A stretch of DNA of 58,066 nucleotides, from NCBI RefSeq assembly GCF_001552215.1, contig NZ_BCQT01000030.1, positions 1 to 58,066 of the forward strand, given 5' to 3'. Positions within the stretch are counted from its first letter, which is position 1. Each line of letters starts with the position of its first letter. A program made the position numbers and the translations under genes. This DNA comes from Actinomadura macra NBRC 14102 (GTDB lineage Bacteria > Actinomycetota > Actinomycetes > Streptosporangiales > Streptosporangiaceae). This document shows, piece after piece, positions 42,329 to 51,223 of this stretch. The notes beneath the pieces were generated by a model that was not told where the DNA came from, did not search any database, and worked only from the letters and a program-made list of their open reading frames with translations.

Positions 42329-43251
42329 GACACCTCCGCGGAGGTCAGCTCGTCCTGGTAGTGGCGCAGGAACAGCTCCTCCAGCGTGGGCGGGCGGCTG
42401 GTCAGGTTCCGCACGCCCGCCGGGGTGAGCCGCTCCAGCAGCGTCCCGAGCCGATCGGTGTCGACCTCGCAGCGGATCTGTACTCCCTGCCCGTCCAGGC
42501 GGCGGACGTCGAGGTCCTGGACGCCGGGCAGCCGGTTCAGGTCGCCGGGGTCGGCGGCCAGTTCGGCGGTGATCGCCGTGCGGGTCAGGTGCCGCAGCTC
42601 GTCGAGCGTGCCGGTCTCCGCGGTCCGGCCCTTGCGGATGATGGTGACGCGGTCGCAGAGCGCCTCGACCTCGCTGAGAATGTGGCTGGACAGCAGCACC
42701 GTCCGGCCGGCGCGGCGCTCCTCCTCGACGCACTCGCGGAACATCTCCTCCATGAGCGGATCCAGGCCGGAGGTGGGTTCGTCGAGGATGAGCAACTCGG
42801 CGTCGGAGGCGAACGCGGCGACGAGCGCGACCTTCTGGCGATTGCCCTTGGAGTAGGCGCGACCCTTCTTCCTCGGGTCGAGGTCGAAGCGTTCGAGCAG
42901 TTCCTCGCGGCGGTTCTCGTCGAGGCCGCCGCGCAGGCGCCCGAGCAGATCGATGACCTCCCCACCGGACAGGTTGGGCCATAGGGTGACGTCGCCGGGG
43001 ACGTACGCCAGACGGCGGTGCAGGGCGGTCGCGTCGTGCCAGGGGTCTCCGCCGAGGAGCCGCGCGGTTCCGGCGTCCGCGCGCATGAGCCCGAGCAGGA
43101 CGCGTATCGTGGTGGATTTCCCGGCCCCGTTGGGCCCCAGGAAGCCGTGCACCTCACCCGCCCGGACCGTCAGGTCCAGGCCGTCGAGCGCACGGGTGGG
43201 GCCGAAGGTCTTGACCAGGCCGGTGGCCTGGATCGCCTCAGTCATCGTCAT
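42325..43251 (-). CDS. ABC exporter ATPase (DrrA/CcmA type)
   Basis: 308 residues. Walker A GPNGAGKST, Q-loop AYVPGDVTLWPNLS (Gln replaced by Gly), signature YSKGNRQKVALVAAF, Walker B LLILDEPTSGLDP and H-loop His in LLSSHILSEV are visible. The YSKGNRQK form of the signature and the VPGD loop are usual in this exporter subfamily, so the enzyme is probably active. A C-terminal extension (about 215-308) ends LEELFLRHYQDE. It overlaps the TetR gene end by 14 bases. Confidence 0.92.
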   Translation of the reverse strand: MTMTEAIQATGLVKTFGPTRALDGLDLTVRAGEVHGFLGPNGAGKSTTIRVLLGLMRADAGTARLLGGDPWHDATALHRRLAYVPGDVTLWPNLSGGEVIDLLGRLRGGLDENRREELLERFDLDPRKKGRAYSKGNRQKVALVAAFASDAELLILDEPTSGLDPLMEEMFRECVEEERRAGRTVLLSSHILSEVEALCDRVTIIRKGRTAETGTLDELRHLTRTAITAELAADPGDLNRLPGVQDLDVRRLDGQGVQIRCEVDTDRLGTLLERLTPAGVRNLTSRPPTLEELFLRHYQDELTSAEVS

Positions 43252-43918
43252 CTCCCTCGGCGGCGGGGGCCGCCTCGTACATGTCCAGCCCGGCGTGACC
43301 GCGGGCCACGATCTCCCGGCTCAGCAGCCGGTCGTCGAACACCTCAAGGACGGCGCGGCGGAGCCGCGGCGACCCCTCGGCGGTGAGCGTGTCGGTGTCG
43401 AGCACCCGGGACAGGTGCTCGTGCAGCACCACGACGCCGGCGGTCATCGCCGCCACGGCCGCCGAGTAGGCGCGCAGGTCGCGCGTGGCGGGCTCGGAGA
43501 CGCCGGTCGGCGGCGCCTTGAGGTACCGCTCCGTGAGGTCCACCATGTCGTCGAACAGCTGCGCGGCCGCGGGCGAGCCGTCGACGAGCGCACGGGCGAG
43601 GTAGCGGCGGACGGGCAGGTCGGCCCGCATCGCCGCCGCCAGGAACCCCGGATCGCCGGCCTCGTCCGTCGTCGACCGGGTGCTGTTGCTGCGGACGACG
43701 TCGAGCGCGTAGGCGTCGCACGCCTGGCGCAGCGCGTCCTTGGACCCGAAATGGTGCTGGACGAGGCCCACCGATACGCCGGCGGCCTCGGCGATGCCCC
43801 GGAAGGTCGCCCCTTTAATACCGTGCTGGGCGAACTGTAGGAGCGCCGCGTCCCTGATGCGGGACCGGGCCGTCAGATCCTCGGGTGCCGGGGTCCTGCC
43901 CCGACTGGTCGATGCCAT
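43238..43918 (-). CDS. TetR-family transcriptional regulator
   Basis: 226 residues. The N-terminal helix-turn-helix is clear: IRDAALLQFAQHGIKGATFRG-type first helix, IAEAAGVSVGLVQHHFGSKDAL as recognition helix region (quoted in parts: AGVSVGLVQHHF). The ligand domain is helical and ends with an acidic tail. ATG 43918 follows GAGGTGATC. The gene precedes and overlaps the exporter ATPase, so it most likely represses its own operon. Three ATAC-like inverted repeats lie just upstream. Confidence 0.92.
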   Translation of the reverse strand: MASTSRGRTPAPEDLTARSRIRDAALLQFAQHGIKGATFRGIAEAAGVSVGLVQHHFGSKDALRQACDAYALDVVRSNSTRSTTDEAGDPGFLAAAMRADLPVRRYLARALVDGSPAAAQLFDDMVDLTERYLKAPPTGVSEPATRDLRAYSAAVAAMTAGVVVLHEHLSRVLDTDTLTAEGSPRLRRAVLEVFDDRLLSREIVARGHAGLDMYEAAPAAEGDDDD

Positions 43919-43933
43919 GATCACCTCGGTCCA

Positions 43934-43980
43934 ATACGCTTGTATGGCTTCCAATATGCTCGTATACCATACACATGTAT
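43934..43980. promoter_or_regulatory. Triple operator-like repeat upstream of tetR
   Basis: Three related 12-base inverted repeats occur in a row: ATACGCTTGTAT (43934-43945), ATATGCTCGTAT (43954-43965) and ATACACATGTAT (43969-43980). They start 16 bases upstream of the TetR gene. They are AT-rich within GC-rich DNA and are probably its binding sites. Confidence 0.7.
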
Positions 43981-43984
43981 TGTA

Positions 43985-45191
43985 GCGCGGCGCGACAGAC
44001 CCCCTCCACGTAGTTAGTCAAGTCTCGCCTTGGCCCTGCTGTCGTCCGCGCGAACAACTCCGCCCGCTCCCCGGCGTCGGCGACCGTGCTCGGCCCAATG
44101 TTCACAGGGGTTCGGTGCTGACCTGGGAAGACCTGTGGACCGAGCTCGCCGGTGTCCTTCCGACGCCCCTGCCCGATGTGCCGGACGGGCGCGCGCGCCG
44201 CCTCCGGCGACAACCTGCTCCCGCGCGAGCGAGCACAACGCCCGCTCTCCCTCGCCCCGGACGGCTTCCACCGCACCCGCGACCTCGTCCGCGAACTCCC
44301 GCGCGGGCACCTCGTCGTCGAGGGCCGCGGCAAGGATCAGATCAACCGGGGCCGGAGCGTGGGCAAGATCGGCAAGGAAGCGCTGGCCGCGGATCTTTCC
44401 TCATAGGGCGCCCGGCGGCGACCGGGCGCCGTGCGAATCCAGGCGGGGCGTTCTTTCGTATAGTGCCGGTCAAATTTACCCAAAGCGGCCCCCACTAAAC
44501 TGTCCGAGGGCCTTGTTTTGAAGTCTTTAGTCGCGCTTTAGTGGACGCTGAGATGTTGGGACTTCGTCGGTACCGAGATCGGGGCGGCGGAGATCGTATG
44601 GCCATCGGCCGGACGGTAACCAAATATACAGACGATATTGGCACTGTGGATATCGGGGATTATTGTTGGCGTCGACGGCCGCCGCCTGGGGTGGGCGGTC
44701 ACGAGATCCAGGGGATGTGAATCGGAAGCAGTTCGGCGAGTCCGGACGTGGCGCGCCGGCAACGGGAAGTGATTTTCGGTCATCCGCGACATGCGCGGGC
44801 GTGAGCCCGTATGCGGGCACTCGTGGCGGCCGTAATCGGAGTTTAGCGAGAGTGGCGGTGGGGTCGCGGACGGTCGGGGAATAAGGATACCCCCGCGCCC
44901 CGTGCCGGAAGCTCTGAACGCCATTCCCTGCCGACCGCAATTGACGTCGATTCGCTGGCAAGCGAGTAACTCGGGGGCGCCTATCAATGAATTTCGGTGA
45001 TCAGACGCCACAGGTCAGGGCGGAAGTTTTCACGTTCTGAAGTCAAGGGTCAACTCCACGTTCGTTGCCAGGAGACCGGGCCGGTGTCATTATCCTTTCC
45101 ATCTGGTACCGCGCCAATGGTGCCGCCGTGTTCCGACCATCGTCGCGACATGCGAGTGAGGAGAAAGGTGATCACCACACAGGGGGCCCCT
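43985..45191. other. Long gap with possible decayed coding sequence
   Basis: No complete gene is convincing in these roughly 1.2 kb. At 44115-44195 one plus frame reads LTWEDLWTELAGVLPTPLPDVPDG. At about 44196-44406 another plus frame reads in part LLPRERAQRP, LVRELPRGHLVVEGRG and KIGKEALAADLSS before a TAG. Together they look like a frameshifted remnant, but I recognise no family. From about 44410 to 45140 the DNA is noticeably less GC-rich and has no open frame of note; it probably includes the promoter of the LuxR-type regulator. Confidence 0.35.
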
Positions 45192-48092
45192 GTGAACTTG
45201 GTCGAACGGGACGAGGAACTCGCGGCGCTCGAAGAGTTGCTCGCCGGGTTCGCGCAGGCGCGAAGCACGGTGGTGTTGATGAGCGGCGGGATCGCCACCG
45301 GCAAGACCGCGCTGCTGCGGACCTTCGCGGAGAAGGCGGCGGGGTCCGGAGCGCTCTACCTCGGCGCCGTCGCGTCCCGCCTCGAACGCAACGTGCCCTT
45401 CGGCGTCCTGGAGCAGCTCTTCCGGAGTCCGGACCTGCCCGACGTCAGCGCGGAGGCCGCGATGCGGTGGCTCGACGCCGGCGTCCGGAACGCCTCCCCG
45501 GACGGGACGGCGTCCGTCGGCGACACCGGCCGGTTGAGCTCGCCCATCCTGCGCGGGCTGTGCGACGTCCTGCGTGACCTCACCGACAGCCGGCCCGTCG
45601 TCATCGGCGTCGACGACGCGCACTACGCCGACGAGACCTCGCTGGGATGCCTGTTCTACCTGCTGCGCCGGCTGCGGTCGGCGCCGCTACACCTGATCTT
45701 CAGCGAGTGCTCCCACCTTGCGGCCGCGAACGCACTGCTGCACACGGAGGTCTTGCGCGACCCGTCCCTGTGCCGGATACGGCTGGAGCCGCTCTCGAAG
45801 GCGGGTGTCACCGACATGATCGCGGCGCGTCTGGGTGAGGAGGACGCCCGGGACCTCGCCCCCTCCTTCCATGAGGCGAGCGTGGGCTATCCGCCGCTGG
45901 TCCAGGCGCTCATCGAGGACTACCGCGCGGATCCGGAGATCATGGCGGCCGGGCTCACCGGCGGTGACGCGTTCGGCCGCGCCGTACTGAACCTGCTCTA
46001 CCGGTACGAGGCCCCGGTGATGGAGGTCGCGCGCGCCACCGCGATCTTGGGCGACCACGCATCGGTGAAGCTGCTGGGCAGGATCCTCGACATCGACGCC
46101 GGGTCCGTCGCCCAGTCCCTCAACACGCTGACGAGCGCGGGCATCTGGGCGAACGGCCGCTTCCGCCACGACGCCTTCCCCGCGGCGATCCTGGACGGCA
46201 CCCCGCCGACGGCTCGCATGGTCACGCACGGCCGCGCCGCCGAGTTGCTCAACAACGAGGGCGTCGCGGCCGCGGAGGTGGCCGCGCACATCGTGGCGGC
46301 CGACCACATCGACGCGCCCTGGGTGATCCCCATCCTGCGGGAGGCCGCGGAGCACGCATTGGCGAACGACAACGTGATCACGAGCCTGCACTACCTGCGG
46401 GCCGCCCACCAGATGTGCGACGACGAGCGTCAGCGGCCGGTCATCGCCTCCGCGCTCGCCGACGCGGAGTGGCGCGTCGATCCCGCCCGGGTCCTGCGCC
46501 ACCTGCACGAGATCAACCCTGTCGCCAACGGGCATCCGATGGACGGGATGGATGGGTACGACGGTTTCACCCCTGTGACGTACCTTCTGTGGCACGGTCG
46601 CATGGCCGAGGCCCTCGACATCGTCGACACGTCCCCGCACGATCGCGAGGGGGTACCGCCCGCGGCCGACCTGGAGACTCCCCGCCTGTGGGCGGCCTAC
46701 CTGTACCCCGCGCTCCTGCGGGACCATTTCGCCGTGCATCCCGGGCCGACGGCCCACGGGCGGGGATGGAAGGCCGCGCCGAACCCCGAGCTACAGGGCG
46801 CCGCCATGCTCGCGTCCGGGCTGGTCCATGGGAGCGGGAACGGCATCCTGGACACCGCGGAGGGGATACTCCAGCGCTCCCGCCTGAACCACCGGACGTT
46901 CGCCCCGCTCACGACCGCGCTCGCCCTGCTCATCTACAACGACCGGCTCGACCAGGCGGCGACCTGGTGCGACTCCCTGCTGGAAGAGGCCGCCGCCCGT
47001 TCCAGCCCCACCTGGCACGCGCTCTTCTCGGCGGAGCGGGCACTGATCTCGGTCAGGCGGGGCGACCTGGTCGCGGCCCAGCGGCACGCCGACTTCGCGC
47101 TGCGCCTGATCCCCCCGGCGAGCTGGGGCGTCGCGGTCGGACTGCCGCTCGCGGCGATGGTGCAGGCGACGACGTCCCTCGGCGACGTCGACGGCGCGGC
47201 GACCTACCTCGACGTCCCCGTGCGCGAGGCGATGTTCCAGACCCGTATGGGGCTGCACTACCTGTGCGCGCGTGGCCGCCACCATCTGGAGGCCGGCCGC
47301 CCGCACGCCGCCCTGTCCGACTTTCGGGCCTGCGGGAAGCTGATGGCGGGCTGGGGCATCGACTTGCCCGCGGTCGAGCCGTGGCGCGCCGGGGCCGCCC
47401 AGGCGCACCTGCTGCTGGGGGAGGAACTGGAGGCCAGGCGACTCATCGACGGGCAACTCGCGCTGCTGTCGCCCGCGCACCTGCGCACGCGCGGGATCTC
47501 GCTGCGCGTCCAGGCCGCGACCCGCGACATCGAGGCCCGGCCGCCGCTGCTGCGCGAGGCCGTGGCCGTCCTGGAGCGTAGCGGCGACCAACTTGAGCTG
47601 GCCTACGCGCTGGCCGACCTGAGCCGGGCGTGCAAGGAGCGCGGGGAGGGCCGGGATGCCCGCGCACTGGCGCGCCGGGCCTGCGACCTCGCCCACAGGT
47701 GCGGGATCGACCTTGCGGACCGGGTGCTCGCCGGCGAGCTCGCGGAGCCCGACGGGGAGCCGGGCCGGGTCGCAGAGCTGAGCGACGCCGAGCAGAGGGT
47801 CGCGGCGTTGGCCGCCGAGGGGTGCACCAACAGGGAGATCTCCGAACGCCTGTACATCACGATCAGCACGGTCGAGCAACATCTGACGAAGATCTACCGC
47901 AAGCTCAATGTGAAGCGCTTCGACCTGCGGTCCGCCCTCCAACACCACGAAACGAACGACGCGGTTTCCGGGATCCCGCGGCATGGCGGGCAGGTTCGCC
48001 TCGTGGGGGACGAGCCCCGGCCGCAGCCGGCGGCCAACCGGAACCTGTGGCCCGCGGGTCAGAGCGTGGCGGCGTGCAACGGCTGCGGATGA
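45192..48092 (+). CDS. LAL (large ATP-binding LuxR-type) regulator 1
   Basis: 966 residues from GTG 45192, chosen because it aligns exactly with the start of the paralogue at 51223 (VNLVERDEELAALEELL / VSPVERNEEVAALEELL). GTG 45168 (GAGGAGAAAG upstream) and ATG 45150 are alternatives. An AAA-type ATPase region has Walker A GGIATGKTALL (about 34-44) and Walker B VVIGVDDAHYADE. A long helical TPR-like middle follows. The C-terminal LuxR helix-turn-helix reads LSDAEQRVAALAAEG and ISTVEQHLTKIYRKL. Such regulators usually activate macrolide and polyketide clusters, in keeping with the PKS downstream. Confidence 0.92.
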   Translation: MNLVERDEELAALEELLAGFAQARSTVVLMSGGIATGKTALLRTFAEKAAGSGALYLGAVASRLERNVPFGVLEQLFRSPDLPDVSAEAAMRWLDAGVRNASPDGTASVGDTGRLSSPILRGLCDVLRDLTDSRPVVIGVDDAHYADETSLGCLFYLLRRLRSAPLHLIFSECSHLAAANALLHTEVLRDPSLCRIRLEPLSKAGVTDMIAARLGEEDARDLAPSFHEASVGYPPLVQALIEDYRADPEIMAAGLTGGDAFGRAVLNLLYRYEAPVMEVARATAILGDHASVKLLGRILDIDAGSVAQSLNTLTSAGIWANGRFRHDAFPAAILDGTPPTARMVTHGRAAELLNNEGVAAAEVAAHIVAADHIDAPWVIPILREAAEHALANDNVITSLHYLRAAHQMCDDERQRPVIASALADAEWRVDPARVLRHLHEINPVANGHPMDGMDGYDGFTPVTYLLWHGRMAEALDIVDTSPHDREGVPPAADLETPRLWAAYLYPALLRDHFAVHPGPTAHGRGWKAAPNPELQGAAMLASGLVHGSGNGILDTAEGILQRSRLNHRTFAPLTTALALLIYNDRLDQAATWCDSLLEEAAARSSPTWHALFSAERALISVRRGDLVAAQRHADFALRLIPPASWGVAVGLPLAAMVQATTSLGDVDGAATYLDVPVREAMFQTRMGLHYLCARGRHHLEAGRPHAALSDFRACGKLMAGWGIDLPAVEPWRAGAAQAHLLLGEELEARRLIDGQLALLSPAHLRTRGISLRVQAATRDIEARPPLLREAVAVLERSGDQLELAYALADLSRACKERGEGRDARALARRACDLAHRCGIDLADRVLAGELAEPDGEPGRVAELSDAEQRVAALAAEGCTNREISERLYITISTVEQHLTKIYRKLNVKRFDLRSALQHHETNDAVSGIPRHGGQVRLVGDEPRPQPAANRNLWPAGQSVAACNGCG

Positions 48093-48280
48093 CTCCGTCC
48101 CCCCAAACTATTGTCGCCCGCAAGTCGTTCGCAAACTCCGGACCACGAATGCGACTCTGGCTGATCGGTGTCCGCGGCGGCCGGTTGTTCTTCTACTCGT
48201 GGCGATGACCAATAGGGGTGCGGATCATAGGGGCTGACCGTTCAGAGCGGGCTGGCTAGATTGTCCATGAACATCCCGGC

Positions 48281-48357
48281 GCCCCGGTGGCCCAACAAGG
48301 CAGGCAGGCAACGGACTCAAAATCCGTACAGTGTGGGTTCGAGTCCCACCCGGGGTA
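48281..48357 (+). tRNA. tRNA-Leu (anticodon CAA), short variable loop
   Basis: A 77-base cloverleaf can be drawn by hand. The acceptor stem is GCCCCGG with CCGGGGT. The anticodon stem is ACGGA/TCCGT with loop CTCAAAA (anticodon CAA at 48318-48320). The T-arm is GTGGG-TTCGAGT-CCCAC, and A follows at 48357 before CCC, so CCA is not encoded. The D-arm has three pairs (GCC/GGC) and a long loop. The variable loop is only five bases (ACAGT), whereas bacterial tRNA-Leu normally has a long variable arm. Confidence 0.85.
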
Positions 48358-48364
48358 CCCATGC

Positions 48365-51223
48365 TCAACGGCGGCCATCGGCCGCCTTTGAACCGACGAT
48401 GTCGGCGCCGGAGTTTCGCGTCCCGTGCGGGCCGCCCCCCGTTTCCAGGGACGATCCGGACGGGGGCAGCACGATCTCCCTGGCCTGCAGAGCGCCTTTG
48501 AGGTCGAAACGCTTCACATTGAGCTTGCGGTAGGTGTTGGTGAGGTGCTGTTCCACCGTGCTGATGGTGATGTAGAGCTTCTTTGATATCTCACGGTTCG
48601 TGTAGCCGTCGGCGGCCAGTGACGCCACTCTCCGCTCCGCGTCGCTCAACCTGAGACCGGTGTCGCCGGGGTTCTCGTCACCGTCGTGCGGGGCCGCCCG
48701 ACCCGGAACACCACATTGCCGAGCGAGGCCGTCGGCCTTGGCCGCCAGTTCCCGGGCGCGGTCATGTCCACCCATTCGGGTGTGGAGATCGCTCAGATCG
48801 CGCAGCGCATGCGACAACTCCAGCCGGTCGCCGTAACGTTCGAGCAACTCCACCGCCTGCTCGAGCAGCGCGCGGCGATCCGGGAGGTCATGGGTCGCGG
48901 CCTGCACGCGCAACGCCATGCCGCGGGTGCGGATGTGGGCGGGCGATGCGAGCGCCAGCTGCTCGTCGGTGAGCCGTCTCGCCTCGCGTGGGGCCCAGCC
49001 CAGGGCGAGGAGCGCCTGGGCGGCGCCGATACGCCAGGGTTCGACGGCCGCGTCGGCCCGCATCGACCCGCACGCGTGGAAGTCGTACAAGGCGGCGTGG
49101 TACCGCTTCGCCGCCAGGTGGTGGTGTCCGCGGGCGTAGTAGTAGTGCTGGCCCATCGGAGTCCGGAACATGGCCTCGGGTACAGAGATGTCCAGGAGGG
49201 CCGCCGCGTCCTCCTGCCGGCCCGTGAACGTCCTGACCAAGATCAGGCACGAGAGGGGCAGCCCGGCGATGACACCCCAGCCCTTTCGGGGGATCAGGTT
49301 CCACGCCTCCTCGGCCCGCTCCTCGGCCGCCACGAGCTCGCCCTGCCGGAGGTGGATCAGCGACCGCAGCGCGGTGAACAGGGCGAGCCAGGTCGGGCTG
49401 CGCCGGGCCATCGCCTCCTCGATGAGGAAGTCGCACCATGGCGCCGACGTGGCCGGACGGCCGCCGTACACGAGCGTGCCGAGCGCGATCGACAGCGGCA
49501 CGAACGTCTGCTCGTTCAGGCGAGAGCGTTCCAAAATGCGCTCGGCGGCCCCCAGCGCGCCGTCGATGTCACCACAGCGGAGCCGGGTCACCAGCAGGGG
49601 GCCCGCGTGGTACCCCGTGTCGGCAGGCGGCGCGGCCCGGACGGGCGCCCAGGGTTCGGCGGCACCGGGCTCCACCGCCTTACCGGGCTCCCCCGCTTCA
49701 CCGGCGTCCGGTGCTTCCTCCGGAAGCGCGGGGGGCACCAGTTCGGGATACAGAGATGCCGGCCAGTGCTCGGGAGGGATGAGATCGAGGACGGCCGGAT
49801 GGTCACCGTGCTGCGTGCCGAAGCCGTTCCGCAGGATCATGTCGAGGGTCCGCAGGGCCTCCGACAGCCGTCCCTGCCACATCAGCGATGTCAGGGGGGC
49901 GGCGGTGTACCGTTCGTCCAGCAGGTTCTCGCGGATGGCGAGGTCGCACTCCGGCAGCCGCCGCAGGACCATCGTGGGATCGACCCGCCACTCGGCGTCG
50001 GCGAGCACGGCGGCGATGACGGCCCGCCGCCGCTCGTCGCCGCACATCTGGTGGGCTGCCCTGAGGTAGCGGATGCCGGTGTCCAGGTCGTCGCGGATCA
50101 GTGCCTGCTCGGCTGCCTCGCGCAGGGTGGGCAATGCCCAGGGCGGCTCGCCGTGGTTGGAGGCGACGATGTGCTCGGCCACCTCCGCCGCGGCCGCGCC
50201 CTCGGAGTGCAGCAGTTCGGCCGCCCGCAGATGCAGGCTCCGGCGCTCCGCGGCGGGCATGCCGTCGGCGACCGCGGCCTGAGCCACCGCCTGCCGGAAG
50301 CGTCCGCCGTGCAGTATGCGCGCCGACGTCAGCGTGGCGACCGCCCGCGCGGCCGACTCGGCGTCGATGTCGAGCAGCATTCCGAGCAGCCTCGGCGGGA
50401 CGGGCTTGTTTAGGACGGCGAGTGCGCGTGCGGCGTCCAGGACGGGGAACTCGTGGCGGCGCAGGAGATCGACCACCGCCCGGCCGAACGCGCCGCCCGC
50501 GACGCGCTCGGGAACGAGCGGCTCCGGCCCGGCGGCGTAGTCCTCGACCAGTGCCTGCACGAGCGCCGGGTTGCCGGCGCTCGTCTCGTGGAGGGCGGGT
50601 GCCAGGCGCCGGGCCGTGCCCGCGTCGAAGCGGCGTCGCAGGAGGTCGGTCACGTCGCCGGTCGACAGCGGGCCGAGCTCGATCAGGCGGGAGTGGGGCT
50701 CGCGGAGGAACTCGGTGTGCAGCGGGGCCCTGGCGGTGTGGGAGCGCGGCCGTTCGGTGAAGACCGTGAGCAGCCGGGCGGATCGGAGTCGGCGGACGAG
50801 GTACAGCAGGCACCGGAGGGACGTCTCGTCGGCGTGGTGGACGTCGTCGACGCCGATCACGACGGGGCGGTGTTCGGTCAGGCCGCGCAGCAGGTCCCAC
50901 ATCCCGCGAAACCACACCAGAAGCGGCAGGCGGTGGGCGTCCAGCAGCCGTCTCGCCCGTTCGGCCATGGTGTCGGGCAGCTCGGGACTGCAGAAGAGCT
51001 GCTCCAGCACCCCCACCGGCAGGTTGGTCTCCAGGGGCGAGGCGACGGCGCCGAGAACGACGGCGCCGGAGTCGCGGGCCGTCTCCTGCAGGGAACACAG
51101 AAGGGAGCTCTTGCCGGTGGCGACATCACCGCTGATGATCGCCACCCTGCTGCGCACCAGCAAGGAATCGGTCAGCAATTCTTCGAGTGCGGCGACTTCC
51201 TCGTTCCGTTCCACCGGACTCAC
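48365..51223 (-). CDS. LAL (large ATP-binding LuxR-type) regulator 2
   Basis: 952 residues from GTG 51223, preceded by GGGGAGA; a longer frame reaches an ATG at 51337. The ATPase region has Walker A SGDVATGKSSLL and Walker B VVIGVDDVHHADE. The C-terminal helix-turn-helix (LSDAERRVASLAADG, ISTVEQHLTNTYRKL) is almost the same as in regulator 1, and much of the middle aligns too. The two genes converge on the tRNA. They are likely products of duplication and may bind the same or overlapping promoters. Confidence 0.92.
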   Translation of the reverse strand: MSPVERNEEVAALEELLTDSLLVRSRVAIISGDVATGKSSLLCSLQETARDSGAVVLGAVASPLETNLPVGVLEQLFCSPELPDTMAERARRLLDAHRLPLLVWFRGMWDLLRGLTEHRPVVIGVDDVHHADETSLRCLLYLVRRLRSARLLTVFTERPRSHTARAPLHTEFLREPHSRLIELGPLSTGDVTDLLRRRFDAGTARRLAPALHETSAGNPALVQALVEDYAAGPEPLVPERVAGGAFGRAVVDLLRRHEFPVLDAARALAVLNKPVPPRLLGMLLDIDAESAARAVATLTSARILHGGRFRQAVAQAAVADGMPAAERRSLHLRAAELLHSEGAAAAEVAEHIVASNHGEPPWALPTLREAAEQALIRDDLDTGIRYLRAAHQMCGDERRRAVIAAVLADAEWRVDPTMVLRRLPECDLAIRENLLDERYTAAPLTSLMWQGRLSEALRTLDMILRNGFGTQHGDHPAVLDLIPPEHWPASLYPELVPPALPEEAPDAGEAGEPGKAVEPGAAEPWAPVRAAPPADTGYHAGPLLVTRLRCGDIDGALGAAERILERSRLNEQTFVPLSIALGTLVYGGRPATSAPWCDFLIEEAMARRSPTWLALFTALRSLIHLRQGELVAAEERAEEAWNLIPRKGWGVIAGLPLSCLILVRTFTGRQEDAAALLDISVPEAMFRTPMGQHYYYARGHHHLAAKRYHAALYDFHACGSMRADAAVEPWRIGAAQALLALGWAPREARRLTDEQLALASPAHIRTRGMALRVQAATHDLPDRRALLEQAVELLERYGDRLELSHALRDLSDLHTRMGGHDRARELAAKADGLARQCGVPGRAAPHDGDENPGDTGLRLSDAERRVASLAADGYTNREISKKLYITISTVEQHLTNTYRKLNVKRFDLKGALQAREIVLPPSGSSLETGGGPHGTRNSGADIVGSKAADGRR

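Noticed and set aside
44593..44599. Fifth ATCGTAT copy as part of the GntR regulon
   Set aside because: It lies far outside the island, in the lower-GC gap before the LAL gene, with no catabolic gene next to it; probably chance.
48281..48364. tRNA as attachment site of an integrated element
   Set aside because: No integrase, excisionase or repeated tRNA 3' end is visible in the window, so there is no evidence of integration.
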